From: Actinorhabdospora filicis
GTDB lineage: Bacteria > Actinomycetota > Actinomycetes > Mycobacteriales > Micromonosporaceae
Length of the DNA: 64,000 nt
NCBI RefSeq assembly: GCF_030269765.1
Contig: NZ_BSTX01000003.1
Span: forward strand, 925,959-989,958
Direction: 5' to 3'
Below are positions 24,987-33,657 of the stretch, piece by piece. The notes beneath the pieces are model-generated. The model ran no database searches. It saw only the letters and a list, made by a program, of their open reading frames with translations, and was not told the DNA's origin. Made by a program: the position numbers and the translations under genes. How positions within the stretch are numbered: position 1 is the first letter of the stretch; each line of letters opens with the position of its first letter.

Positions 24987-25813
24987 TCCTGACGTGGTTG
25001 TACGTCCCCGGGCACCGGCCCGACCGCTTCGTGAAGGCGGTCACCTCCGGCGCCGACGCGGTGATCCTGGACCTGGAGGACGCCGTCGCCGCGTCCCGCA
25101 AGGCCTACGCGCGCGCCGCCGTCGCCGAGTTCCTCGCCGCCCCCTCCGACGTCCCGGTGTACGTGCGCGTCAACGAGCTCACCGGACCCGACGTCGCCGC
25201 CGACCTGGCCGCCGTGGCCGGGCTGCCCGGCCTGGCGGGGCTGCGCCTGCCGAAGGTGCAGTCGCCGGAGGAGGTGCTGCGGGCCGCCGAGACCGGCGCG
25301 CCCGAACTGCACTGCCTGGTCGAGTCGGCCCTCGGCGTGGAGTCGGCTTTCGCGATCGCCACCGCGCACCCGTCGGTGGCCGGGATCGGCCTGGGCGAGG
25401 CCGACCTGTCGGCCGACCTGAACGTGAGCGAGGAGGCGGGCCTGACCTACGCCCGCAGCCGGATCGTGGTCGCCGCCCGCGCCGCCGGGCTCGCCCCACC
25501 GGCCATGTCGGCCTACACCAACCTGTCCGAACTGGACGGACTGGAGGGCCTGGCCGCCTCGTGCCGGATCGGCCGCGCCCTGGGCTTCCTCGGCCGCGCC
25601 GCCATCCACCCCCGGCAGCTCCCGGTGATCGCCGAGGCGTTCCGCCCCTCGGAGTCCGAAGTGGACAAGGCCCGGGCGCTGCTGGAGGCCATGGCCGGAG
25701 CCGAGAAGCGCGAGTCCGGGACCGTGGTCCTGCCCGACGGCCGCTTCGCCGACCGCGCCATGATCGCCGCCGCGAGCCGCACCGTGGCACTCGCGGAGCG
25801 TGAGGCGGCCTGA
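24983..25813 (+). CDS. HpcH/HpaI-fold CoA-ester lyase (CitE-like)
   Basis: The 276-residue TIM-barrel protein begins TWLYVPGHRPDRFVKAVTSGADAVILDLEDAV, the signature of CitE-like malyl-CoA/citramalyl-CoA/beta-methylmalyl-CoA lyases, with Mg-binding Glu in the segment LHCLVESALG and Asp in GLGEADLSADL. The end FLGRAAIHPRQLPVIAEAF is also typical. It would split a 3-hydroxyacyl-CoA made by the preceding CoA transferase into acetyl-CoA (or propionyl-CoA) plus an oxoacid. It is the last gene of the operon; 39 bases separate it from a gene of different base composition. Confidence 0.88.
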   Translation: MILTWLYVPGHRPDRFVKAVTSGADAVILDLEDAVAASRKAYARAAVAEFLAAPSDVPVYVRVNELTGPDVAADLAAVAGLPGLAGLRLPKVQSPEEVLRAAETGAPELHCLVESALGVESAFAIATAHPSVAGIGLGEADLSADLNVSEEAGLTYARSRIVVAARAAGLAPPAMSAYTNLSELDGLEGLAASCRIGRALGFLGRAAIHPRQLPVIAEAFRPSESEVDKARALLEAMAGAEKRESGTVVLPDGRFADRAMIAAASRTVALAEREAA

Positions 25814-25852
25814 TGGGAGGATAGGGCGGGGAGCATCACGAAGGGGGTCGAG

Positions 25853-28800
25853 ATGCCCGAATCGCACCTGAACCTGGTCCGGCTTCTGGCCAGGCGGCAG
25901 ACCGGATCGCTCATGCCGCCGATGGCTCAGACGCTTCTGCTTCCGTTCGATCAGCTGGACCCACTAGTGTTCGAACGTGTCGTCGCCGAGGTCATGTGGT
26001 TGGTGGATCGACTCAGTGAGATCCGCGTTGTGGGTCGTCCGGGCCAGTATCAGGGCGGCATTGATCTCATCGGCCGCCGTGACGGCGCTCATCATGTCTA
26101 CCAGGTGCGTCGTATCCACTCCCTCAGCGCTACGGCGCTGAGGAAGGCCGTGACCGACTTCGCCGGGCCGACACGCAGGGACGTGCCGGAGGCGGACTGG
26201 GCGGAGCGACCTTGGCAGGCCGTGCGGTTCGTGCTGGCCGCCGGATGCCGTGTGGAAGACGTGACGGTGGAGGAGGAGCTGGCGAAGCTCCAGCAGGAGT
26301 ACGCCGGTGACCTCGATATCGCGCTCTACGACGCCGGCAGTCTCTCGCTGGCTTTGCGTGAGCGGCCGCGAGTGGTTCACGGGATCTTCGGTCCTGAATG
26401 GGGCAGAGCGTTCACCGGGGTGGTGGATGAGCCGTCGGGCGCCCTTCCAAATGTCGTAGGGCTGCTCTACGACCCGGTTGAGGCGTTGGGGCTGGGCACG
26501 GTCGCCGAGAGATGTGCGGAGCTGGCCCAGGAAGATCCGCGTGCATCTGCCGAACTATTGCTGGCTCTCGGAGAAGAGCTGCGTTCGGCGGGCTTTCCGG
26601 GACATGCCGACATGTTCGCTACACGAGCAAGGGAGCGCTTCGAGCAGGCGGGTGCGGAGACCGAGGCCTTCCGGATCGCGGTGACGCGGGCGGTACGTGG
26701 GCTTTGCGATGGACGTACGGAGCATCCGGACATCACCGCCGTCGAAAGGCTCACCCTGAGGCTGGCGGAGCCCGAAAGGGCGCTGGGTCGCGTGATCACC
26801 GCCGCCGGGAATTGGGGGCTGGCGGGGATCGACGTGGACGCGGTGGTGGCGGACCTGACCGTGGCCGCAGAGGCCCAGTGCGATGACTTCGAGCTCCTCG
26901 TGATGGTCGTCGCGGAGCAGATCATCGCGGATGAAGACCCGCGGGACGACCAGAGCCTCATGATCGGGCCGCTGGAGTGCGCGATCAGTCGTGCCAAGGC
27001 GGATGTTCGGGCCCGCCTGATGTGCTGCCTGGCGGATCTGCGGGTACAGGGTGGAGTCGGGCCGGAGGCCGCGTTCGCACACGTGCTGACCGAGATCGCC
27101 ACCGGACGACTGCCGGAGGACTTCGGCGTGCTCGCTCATTTGCGGCTCGGCCGAGCACATGTGATGTCGGGACTGGCGAGGGCGGCGATCGATTCCTACC
27201 GGAAAGGGGTCGTGATCGCCGGGCGTTCCGGCTATCCGGGTGACGCCCGTGACGCGCTTCTGGCCATCGCCTATCTGACCATCATGTCTCCGGAGACCTT
27301 CGAGGAGATCCAGGCGACCCAGATGGCTGCAAAGGCGCTCGACCCCCACGGGCGTCGTTTCCTGCCGGAATCGGCTGGCTCTGCCCTCACCGCCTTCTCT
27401 GACCTGAAACGCGGGGCCATGCGTGGTGCCCTTCCCGCTGCACGAGCATGGGTGCGGAAGGCACGTGCGCGAGGCGCGCTCTGCGATGAACTCTGGGGCC
27501 GCCAGACTCTGGGAGAGGCATTCGAGGCATCGCGAAGCCCGTTCGGCGCGGTCCTGAATCTCGTGCTCGCAGGACAGGGAGACAAGGCCGTCGCGGTCGT
27601 CAAGGGCGAAGCGCGCCACCTTGATCTCATCGATCTACTGGATCACCCGGCTGTAGCAGTGCGCGCCGCTGCTCTGAAGGTCTACGCGGCACAGGCGGAC
27701 AGGATTCCCGACGATCAGGTTGCCGTCGTCGGGGAGAAGCTGCTTCACGTGCTCCGCGGCGAGGTTTCGCATCCGCCGTTCGTGGACGACAAGCGTGCCG
27801 CCCTGAAGGCCATCGCCGCCCTCGATCACCGAATCCCGATGAGCGTCGGAGCGGCGGCGCTCGATTTCGCGGAACTGTTCATACCTCGCGAGGACGGTAA
27901 GAGCCTCTTCATCGATGACGCCGTGGTGGCGTTGCTCGGAGCTTGCGCAGAGGCCGATCGCTCGGAGTCCGCTCGGGCGGGGATCGCGCTGGTGGCAGCT
28001 TGGCGACATGATTTGCGCGGTGTGGAGACGGCACTTCTCGGGTTGTACGACCCGCCCGATGTCGTGAAGACGGAGCTCAAGAATGCGGCTGGCGAGGGAT
28101 CGCGATCGGCCCTCTACATCCTGGCGGAATGGAACATCGTTCCGCCGGAGGCGATCGAGCTGCTGGTCGACCTCGCGCAGGGCGTTCTGGATGAGCCGGT
28201 CGGTACGGCGCGCACGTCCTACGCCATTGGTACCGGAGTCCCCCGGTTCGCCTCGCTGTTGTCGAAGGCCGTGGAATCGGGAGAAGCGCCACCAGAGCTC
28301 CTCGAACTCCGGGATCGTGTGGTTGCCCGCCTCATGAGCTGGGCCGAGGACCGGCTGGACACGGCTGAGCGCCGCGAGGACGCGACGAGCGCCATTTCGG
28401 TACTGGGAGCGGCTCTCACCGACGACGAGCGCAGAGTTTTGACAAATCGTCTTCTGCGACTTCACGGATCGCCCGGGGAACACGATCTTGACGCCTTCGA
28501 ACGCCGATCGTCGCACCCGCTGAGCGGACTGCGGGTCAGAACGAACGGCCGTCTCCTGTCGGTCTCGGCCTTGGCAGCCGCAGCGGCACTGGCAGTGGAC
28601 GCGGATGCTCTAGAGGAGATAGAGGGGTGGGTCCTGCAGCACCTCGATGTCGATGCCGATGACCAGGAGGCGATGCGATTGATGGCTCACGCCCTCGCCT
28701 GGGTGAGCCGGTCTCGACCGGTTCCCCTGGCGGCCTTCCGTAGCCATCAGTCTCGGCACATTCGGGAAGCCGCCGTCCATTGCTGGGGTCATTCGGTTGA

Positions 28801-28993
28801 GCCGAGTGTGGTGCTGGCAAGGTCTTTCGCCGAGGACAAGGATCCCTGGGTGCGCCTGGAACTCGCGCACGCGCTCGGTCGAATCGGCATGGCCGAACGC
28901 CAGGACCTTCTGATGGTGCTGGGTGAGCTTGAGAGGGATCCAAGCGCACGGGTGCGGTACATCGCCGCGCGCGCTCGCGAATCCTTCGAGTGA
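25853..28993 (+). CDS. PD-(D/E)XK nuclease-like domain with HEAT/TPR-like repeats; possible defence protein
   Basis: The 1,046-residue protein starts at ATG 25853 after AAGGGGG. Residues about 28-160 resemble restriction-endonuclease-like folds: FERVVAEVMW, then QGGIDLIGRRDGAHHVYQVRR, giving Asp71 and Gln84-x-Arg86 where most nucleases have (E/Q)xK. The remainder is helical solenoid, ending in clear HEAT-like units (HIREAAVHCWGHSVEPSVVLARSFAEDKDPWVRLELAHALGRIG). No P-loop is visible. Codon third positions use A/T far more than in flanking genes, a sign of transfer. A nuclease sensor/effector in phage defence is plausible but unproven; Lys to Arg may reduce catalysis. Confidence 0.7.
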   Translation: MPESHLNLVRLLARRQTGSLMPPMAQTLLLPFDQLDPLVFERVVAEVMWLVDRLSEIRVVGRPGQYQGGIDLIGRRDGAHHVYQVRRIHSLSATALRKAVTDFAGPTRRDVPEADWAERPWQAVRFVLAAGCRVEDVTVEEELAKLQQEYAGDLDIALYDAGSLSLALRERPRVVHGIFGPEWGRAFTGVVDEPSGALPNVVGLLYDPVEALGLGTVAERCAELAQEDPRASAELLLALGEELRSAGFPGHADMFATRARERFEQAGAETEAFRIAVTRAVRGLCDGRTEHPDITAVERLTLRLAEPERALGRVITAAGNWGLAGIDVDAVVADLTVAAEAQCDDFELLVMVVAEQIIADEDPRDDQSLMIGPLECAISRAKADVRARLMCCLADLRVQGGVGPEAAFAHVLTEIATGRLPEDFGVLAHLRLGRAHVMSGLARAAIDSYRKGVVIAGRSGYPGDARDALLAIAYLTIMSPETFEEIQATQMAAKALDPHGRRFLPESAGSALTAFSDLKRGAMRGALPAARAWVRKARARGALCDELWGRQTLGEAFEASRSPFGAVLNLVLAGQGDKAVAVVKGEARHLDLIDLLDHPAVAVRAAALKVYAAQADRIPDDQVAVVGEKLLHVLRGEVSHPPFVDDKRAALKAIAALDHRIPMSVGAAALDFAELFIPREDGKSLFIDDAVVALLGACAEADRSESARAGIALVAAWRHDLRGVETALLGLYDPPDVVKTELKNAAGEGSRSALYILAEWNIVPPEAIELLVDLAQGVLDEPVGTARTSYAIGTGVPRFASLLSKAVESGEAPPELLELRDRVVARLMSWAEDRLDTAERREDATSAISVLGAALTDDERRVLTNRLLRLHGSPGEHDLDAFERRSSHPLSGLRVRTNGRLLSVSALAAAAALAVDADALEEIEGWVLQHLDVDADDQEAMRLMAHALAWVSRSRPVPLAAFRSHQSRHIREAAVHCWGHSVEPSVVLARSFAEDKDPWVRLELAHALGRIGMAERQDLLMVLGELERDPSARVRYIAARARESFE

Positions 28994-29016
28994 GCACTGT
29001 TCGAAGAAAACCCGGG

Positions 29017-29045
29017 GCGGGTACCGCCGAAAATGTCGTACCCGC
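29017..29045. promoter_or_regulatory. 8-bp perfect inverted repeat upstream of the Phd-like gene
   Basis: GCGGGTAC (29017-29024) and GTACCCGC (29038-29045) are perfect inverted arms with a 13-base AT-richer spacer, 17 bases before the ATG. It could be an antitoxin autoregulation site; there is no T-tract to argue for a terminator. Confidence 0.5.
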
Positions 29046-29061
29046 TCCGGAATCTGGTCAC

Positions 29062-29520
29062 ATGGCCGCTCCGAACATCGTGCCGGGCCCGCGGTCGGTA
29101 CCCCTTCGCGAGGCCCGCGTCCGCTTCAGTCAGCTCGTGGCGTTGACCGAGCTGAACAACACGACGACGATCATCACCCGCGACAACGACTCCCGCCCGA
29201 TCGCCGTGCTCGCCCCGACCTCGGCGGTGCGGGACGCTCCCGAGGCGCCGGTCGCGCCGCCGCGCTCGGCCGACTGGCACGCCACGGTGAACGCCGGGTG
29301 GGCCAAGCGGCTGGACAGTGTGCGCGCGCAGCTGTCCGACCGGCACGCCCGTGAGTGCCGGGTCCTGCTGGACGCGCTCAACCGCGCCTGGGCCGAGCTC
29401 GACCGCCTCGCGCGGCCGGGCGCCGACCGGGACGTGGACGAGCTGCGCGCCCTGCAGGCCGAGCTGATCAGCGGCTCAGCCGCGCCAGGCTCTCGCGCAG
29501 CGATGCGGCGAGCGAGCTGA
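29062..29520 (+). CDS. Phd/YefM-type antitoxin-like protein without adjacent toxin
   Basis: The 152-residue product has a Phd/YefM-like N-terminal DNA-binding unit, VPLREARVRFSQLVALTELNNTTTIITRDNDSRPIAVLAP (residues about 13-52), and a long helical C-terminus rich in Arg, Ala and Glu. A GTG at 28990 overlapping the previous stop would add 24 residues; I prefer ATG 29062 because homology starts soon after and the inverted repeat precedes it. No toxin gene follows: the next gene is convergent and overlaps by 53 bases. It may be an orphan regulator or pair with the preceding nuclease-like gene. Confidence 0.65.
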   Translation: MAAPNIVPGPRSVPLREARVRFSQLVALTELNNTTTIITRDNDSRPIAVLAPTSAVRDAPEAPVAPPRSADWHATVNAGWAKRLDSVRAQLSDRHARECRVLLDALNRAWAELDRLARPGADRDVDELRALQAELISGSAAPGSRAAMRRAS

Positions 29521-30676
29521 GGTCGGCGCCGGGCAGGGTCCCGGCGCGCTTGCGGACGACGCCGTCGACCAGGACGGTGTCGACGTTCCCGGCGTGCGCC
29601 GAGGCGACCACGGCCGCCACCGGGTCGGTGGCGCCGATGAGGTTGGCGTCGTGGGCGCGGACGGTGATGACGTCGGCGCGCTTGCCCACGGCCAGCGAGC
29701 CGATGAGGCCGTCCATGCCGAGCGCGCGGGCGCCGTCGATGGTGGCCGCGCGCAGGGCGTCCGAGGTGGACAGCGTGGTCCCGCCGGCCGAGGTCATGGC
29801 CGCGCGCATCAGCGAGAACATGTCCCCGGGCGCGGTGGTGACGACGTCCACGCCGAGGCCGGTGGGGACGCCCGCCGCGCGCAGCCGCGCCAGCACCGGC
29901 GCGCCGTGGCCCATGCGGGCCTCCACGGCGGGCGCGACCGAGGCGGTGCCGCCGGAGTCGGCCATCAGCCGCAGTTCCTCGTCGTCGAGGGGGTTGCCGT
30001 GGACGTAGAGCCACTCCGGCCCGAGCAGTCCGCGCTCCTTGAGGCGGGTGAGCGGGCCGCCGTGCCCGACGTGGGCGGCGAGGCGCAGGCCGAGCTCGCG
30101 GGCGAGGCGGTGGTCGCGCGCGACCTCGTCCAGGTCGCCGTAGGAGGGCCCGTGTGAGGCCAGCATGAGGCTGGTGGTGCCGCGCGCGAGGCCGTGGACG
30201 CGGCGCAGCTCGGCCTCGTCGGTGGCGCCCAGGCCGCCGTGGGCGAGCACGGCCCGCAGCCCGGCGTAGGCCGACAGGGCGGCGTCGGTGTGTTCGGGGG
30301 TGTGCATGGTCTGGGCGTAGTCCTGGACGGTGGTGACGCCCGCGTCGAGCGCCTCCAGGGCCCCGGCGAGGGTGGCGTCGTGCAGGTCCTGGGGCGTCAC
30401 GCGCGGCCCGATGCCGTAGAGGACGCGTTGCAGGTAGGCGCCGAGGTCGGCGTCGGCGGTGAGGGCGCGCAGGCCGGTCTGCCACATGTGCCGGTGGGTG
30501 TCGACGAAGCCGGGCAGGACGTAGTGGCCGCTCACGTCGAGGACCTCGGCGGTCTCGGCGGTGAGATCGGGCCCGACGGCGGCGATGCGGCCGTCGGTGA
30601 TGAGCAGGTCGGCGGTCTGGACGGCGATCGGGTCGGTGTCGATGACGAGACCGCCGCGGAGCAGGATGCTGGACAC
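29468..30676 (-). CDS. Metal-dependent amidohydrolase (cytosine deaminase/chlorohydrolase-like)
   Basis: The 402-residue enzyme of the amidohydrolase superfamily has VLPGFVDTHRHMW (first metal motif HxH), LAAHVGHGG and YVHGNPL (later His ligands) and GLGVDVVTTAPGD (metal Asp). A beta-sandwich formed by both termini (LLITDGRIAAVGPDL; KRADVITVRA) is typical of the TrzN/AtzB/cytosine-deaminase group, which hydrolyse C-N or C-Cl bonds on ring compounds. GTG start with GGGAG upstream. It is divergent from a MarR gene with a 16-bp palindrome between, so probably induced by its substrate. Confidence 0.87.
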   Translation of the reverse strand: MSSILLRGGLVIDTDPIAVQTADLLITDGRIAAVGPDLTAETAEVLDVSGHYVLPGFVDTHRHMWQTGLRALTADADLGAYLQRVLYGIGPRVTPQDLHDATLAGALEALDAGVTTVQDYAQTMHTPEHTDAALSAYAGLRAVLAHGGLGATDEAELRRVHGLARGTTSLMLASHGPSYGDLDEVARDHRLARELGLRLAAHVGHGGPLTRLKERGLLGPEWLYVHGNPLDDEELRLMADSGGTASVAPAVEARMGHGAPVLARLRAAGVPTGLGVDVVTTAPGDMFSLMRAAMTSAGGTTLSTSDALRAATIDGARALGMDGLIGSLAVGKRADVITVRAHDANLIGATDPVAAVVASAHAGNVDTVLVDGVVRKRAGTLPGADLSSLAASLRESLARLSR

Positions 30677-30694
30677 GAGACTCCCTCAGGTAAA

Positions 30695-30710
30695 AGCTTT
30701 CTAGAAAGCT
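30695..30710. promoter_or_regulatory. Perfect 16-bp palindrome, probable MarR operator
   Basis: AGCTTTCTAGAAAGCT is a perfect palindrome centred in the 61-base gap between the divergent amidohydrolase and MarR genes. Its AT content and placement fit a shared operator. Confidence 0.78.
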
Positions 30711-30737
30711 ATCCCGAAAGGGGCCTAGGATGCAAGG

Positions 30738-31217
30738 GTGGATCCCGTCGACGCCCTCATCGCCGCCTGGCGCGCCGAGCTGCCCGAAGCCCTCGGCCCG
30801 GCCAGTGAGCTGAGCAAACGCGTGATGCTGCTGTCCGCCCGGCTCGAACGCGCCACCCGGGAACTTCTTCCCGGCCTGGGCCTCACCGTCGCCGGGTTCG
30901 ACATCATCGTCAGCCTGCGCCGGGGCGGCCCGCCCTACCGGCTCAAGCCCGCCGAGCTGGCCCGCTCGCTGGTCATGTCCAGCGGCGGTACCACGAACGT
31001 GCTGCACCAGCTCGTCGCGCGCGGCGTCGTCCGGCGCGTGCCCGATCCCGACGACGCGCGCAGCACCTGGATCGAGCTCACCGACGAGGGGCTCGAACTG
31101 GCGCGGACGGCGGTCCTGGCCAACACCGCCGCCCACGAGAAGGTCTTCGCCGAGGCCGGTCAGGACGCCGTGGACGCCGCCGCGAACGCCCTGCGCGCGG
31201 TCTTCCCGAGCGCGTGA
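30738..31217 (+). CDS. MarR-family transcriptional regulator
   Basis: The 159-residue protein has a MarR winged helix: GLTVAGFDIIVSLRRGGPPYRLKPAELARSLVMSSGGTTNVLHQLVARGVVRRVPDPDDARSTWIELT, with wing residues DPDDARS, flanked by dimerisation helices. The GTG start lies 7 bases after AGGATGCAAGG. It is divergent from the amidohydrolase and most likely represses both genes through the palindrome at 30695-30710, releasing when a small aromatic or heterocyclic ligand binds. Identity of the ligand is inference only. Confidence 0.88.
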   Translation: MDPVDALIAAWRAELPEALGPASELSKRVMLLSARLERATRELLPGLGLTVAGFDIIVSLRRGGPPYRLKPAELARSLVMSSGGTTNVLHQLVARGVVRRVPDPDDARSTWIELTDEGLELARTAVLANTAAHEKVFAEAGQDAVDAAANALRAVFPSA

Positions 31218-31220
31218 GAA

Positions 31221-31245
31221 AGGCCCGGTCCACCGGACCGGGCCT
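31221..31245. terminator. Bidirectional terminator hairpin
   Basis: AGGCCCGGTCC (31221-31231) and GGACCGGGCCT (31235-31245) form a perfect 11-bp stem with a 3-base loop. It lies between the convergent MarR gene and the secreted nuclease gene, so it can serve both. Confidence 0.85.
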
Positions 31246-31256
31246 CCCTCGATGCG

Positions 31257-33611
31257 CTAGATCTTCAGCCGGACCACCTGCGGGTCGTGGTCACTGAGCT
31301 GCGCGGCGAACTCCGCGTTGACGTGGACCACGTCGTAGGCGTACCCGGCGCTCACCAGTGCGGGCGAGACCAGGATGTGGTCCAGGACCTGCGAGTTGCC
31401 CTCGTACACGTACGTGTAGCGCTCGGCGTCGGGCAGCGTGCCCGGCAGGTCGGTCAGGCCCACCGCGGTCAGCTTCGACACCGGCGCGGAGAACTCGAAG
31501 TCGTTCAGGTCACCGGCCACCACGATCCGGGCGGCGGAGTCGATCGCGCGCAACTTCGTGACGAAGTCGGCCACGATCGCCGCCTGCTGGTTGCGCTGCG
31601 TCTCCGAGCTGAGCACCGGCGGCTGGCGGCGGCCGAACAGCGGATCGTCGCCGCCCTTGGAGTTGAAGTGGTTGGCGATCACGTACAGCGGCTTGCCGCC
31701 GACCAGGAACTTGCCCACCAGGGGCTTGCGGCTGGCGTTGAACGCGGTGTTCGCGGGCTGGATCCGGCCCGGGTTCGCCGACAGCGCGATCGGGTCGGCG
31801 GAGTTCCCGGACGCCGAGGCGCTCACCGCCGTCGTCGGCCCGCCCGGCGAGCCGGGCGCGAAGCTCACCTTGTCGGTGCGGAACAGGAACCCGACGCGGA
31901 TGTTGCCGCCGGGCTCGCCGCCGTCGGCGTCGTCGACTGGGTTGACCTGGCGGTAGTCGTAGGACGGCCCACCGGCGGCGGTGATGGCCGCGATGAGCTT
32001 GCCGAAGGTCTGCGCGGCGTCCACGGTGGACGAATTCGCGGGACCGTCGTTGTCCTGGATCTCCTCGACGGCCAGGATGCCGGGCGCGGCGAGGTTGGTG
32101 ACGATCTGGCGCGCCAGACCGTCGAACTTGGCCTGCGGGTCGGCGGGGTCGAGGTTCTCCACGTTGAACGTGGCCACCGAGACCTCACCGGCGCCCGCCG
32201 CCGTGGTGGTCTCCGGCGCGAGGGTGCCCGCGACGCGGGTGAGCGCCGAGGTCAGCTCCAGCCGGAAACCGCCGAAGTCGTAGTCGAGGACGCCGACCGC
32301 CGGGCCGGAGAAGTGGTCGCCGACGTTGACCGCGGGCGTCGACCCGGCCAGCAGCGCGTCGTCCAGGATGACCCGCTCGGGATTGAAGTCGCCCGCCTTG
32401 ACCATGATCCCGCCGCGGGTGGTGCGCACACCGGCCCCGGCGCCGTTGTCGGCGAGCACGGGGATCTCGGCGTGGCCGGACGTCGGGCCGGCCGCGACCG
32501 GGTTGTTCACCTGGACGCGCATGCCCTCCAGGGACTCGTAGAAGTCGATGCCATCGGTGGCCGCGTCGAAGGTCCCGGCGGTTTCCACGTCGCCGTTGGC
32601 GTCGTTGTCGATGACGGCCGTGGGCGGCACGCGCCCGCCGGAGCCGATCACCGTCGCCGCCGGAACCGGCTTGGTGCCCAGCTTGGTGACGCTCGGGGCG
32701 GTCAGCTCGGTGGTGCTCAGGTTCGCCGTGGACGCCCCGCCCGGCCGGTACTCGGTGACGGTGGCGTTGACCGCGACCTCGTCCCCGGCGGCCACCGTCG
32801 GCGCCGAGGAGGTGTAGACGAAGACGGCCTCGGAGGTCGCCGGATCGGCGTCCGGGCACGGGTCCTGGAACCAGAACCCGGTGGTGTTCCTCGCCGTCAC
32901 GACTCCGCGCACGTCGCTCACGGCCGCCCCGGCCAGCGGCGACTTGTGCGCCTTGCCCTGCACGGCCCGGATCCGCGTGCCCGGATAGGCGCATCCGCCA
33001 CCGCCGCCACCGGCGGTGTTCTGCGGGCTCGGCGTCCCGGCGGTGAAGTCGGCGGCGTTGTTGTCGGTGTCGGTGGCGCCCCGCGCGATCGACGTCGTAT
33101 TCGACCCGCCGGCCGCGGCCGCGCCCTCGAAGTCGTTGGCCGAGCCGTAACCGGCGAAGTCGCGGACCCCGGCGGCGGTGTCGCAGTTGGACCCGCACGT
33201 CAGCGCCGAGGTCGTGGTCACCAGCGCGACCTTGCCCGCCGTCGCCGACATGTTGGTCGAGCCCGTGGCGTCCGGCGTCGGCAGCGCCGCCCCGGTCGCG
33301 CCGCCCGAGGCGAGCTTCACCAGATAGCGGCCCCCGGCGGGGATCGAGCCGCTCAGCGGCGTGGCCGCCCAGGTCGTGCCCGACGCCGAGGCGTACTGCA
33401 CCGACCAGCCCGACAGCGCCACCGCGGCCGCGCCCCGGTTGTACAGCTCGACGTAGTCGTTGGCGTGGGACGCGCCGCTGTTGCCGCCCCCGCCGTAGAT
33501 CTCCCCGATCAGCACGTCGGGGGACGTGGCCTGGGCGCTCGCCGGTGCCAGGGCGGCGAGGCCGAGCGCGGCCGTTAAGAAGACGGCCGTGCGGCCGATG
33601 GCGTTTCGCAT
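31257..33611 (-). CDS. Secreted nuclease with lamin-tail and endonuclease/exonuclease/phosphatase domains (ExeM/NucH-like)
   Basis: The 784-residue precursor has a Sec signal peptide cut near ASAQA, a lamin-tail domain (about 35-165, VLIGEIYGGGGNSGASHANDYVELYN), an OB-like middle (about 195-420) and a C-terminal EEP nuclease (about 470-784: ATFNVENLD, ILAVEEIQDNDG, VIANHFNSKGG, VVAGDLNDFEFSAP, YVYEGNSQVLDHILVS, LSDHDPQV). All expected catalytic Asn, Glu, Asp and His positions appear present. It would degrade extracellular DNA. ATG 33611 follows GGAGAG. Codon 12 is TTA, rare here, suggesting developmental (bldA-type) control. A stable hairpin occupies the 5' leader. Confidence 0.88.
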   Translation of the reverse strand: MRNAIGRTAVFLTAALGLAALAPASAQATSPDVLIGEIYGGGGNSGASHANDYVELYNRGAAAVALSGWSVQYASASGTTWAATPLSGSIPAGGRYLVKLASGGATGAALPTPDATGSTNMSATAGKVALVTTTSALTCGSNCDTAAGVRDFAGYGSANDFEGAAAAGGSNTTSIARGATDTDNNAADFTAGTPSPQNTAGGGGGGCAYPGTRIRAVQGKAHKSPLAGAAVSDVRGVVTARNTTGFWFQDPCPDADPATSEAVFVYTSSAPTVAAGDEVAVNATVTEYRPGGASTANLSTTELTAPSVTKLGTKPVPAATVIGSGGRVPPTAVIDNDANGDVETAGTFDAATDGIDFYESLEGMRVQVNNPVAAGPTSGHAEIPVLADNGAGAGVRTTRGGIMVKAGDFNPERVILDDALLAGSTPAVNVGDHFSGPAVGVLDYDFGGFRLELTSALTRVAGTLAPETTTAAGAGEVSVATFNVENLDPADPQAKFDGLARQIVTNLAAPGILAVEEIQDNDGPANSSTVDAAQTFGKLIAAITAAGGPSYDYRQVNPVDDADGGEPGGNIRVGFLFRTDKVSFAPGSPGGPTTAVSASASGNSADPIALSANPGRIQPANTAFNASRKPLVGKFLVGGKPLYVIANHFNSKGGDDPLFGRRQPPVLSSETQRNQQAAIVADFVTKLRAIDSAARIVVAGDLNDFEFSAPVSKLTAVGLTDLPGTLPDAERYTYVYEGNSQVLDHILVSPALVSAGYAYDVVHVNAEFAAQLSDHDPQVVRLKI

Positions 33612-33631
33612 CTCTCTCCAAAAGGGACGAT

Positions 33632-33657
33632 GGCGCGCGGAGGGGGTTCCGCGCGCC
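33632..33657 (-). promoter_or_regulatory. 5' leader stem-loop of the secreted nuclease mRNA
   Basis: GGCGCGCGG (33632-33640) and CCGCGCGCC (33649-33657) form a perfect 9-bp stem 21 bases before the start codon. On the minus strand a TATAGG box (33664-33669) lies just upstream, which would put the transcript start at the base of the stem. A CCACG-TTCG-CGTGG repeat (33672-33685) sits in the spacer. Confidence 0.55.

Noticed and set aside
28994-29061. Inverted repeat at 29017-29045 as a terminator of the nuclease-like gene
   Set aside because: Arms are only 8 bp with a 13-base loop and there is no T-tract; position before an antitoxin-like gene fits an operator better, though it is not proven.
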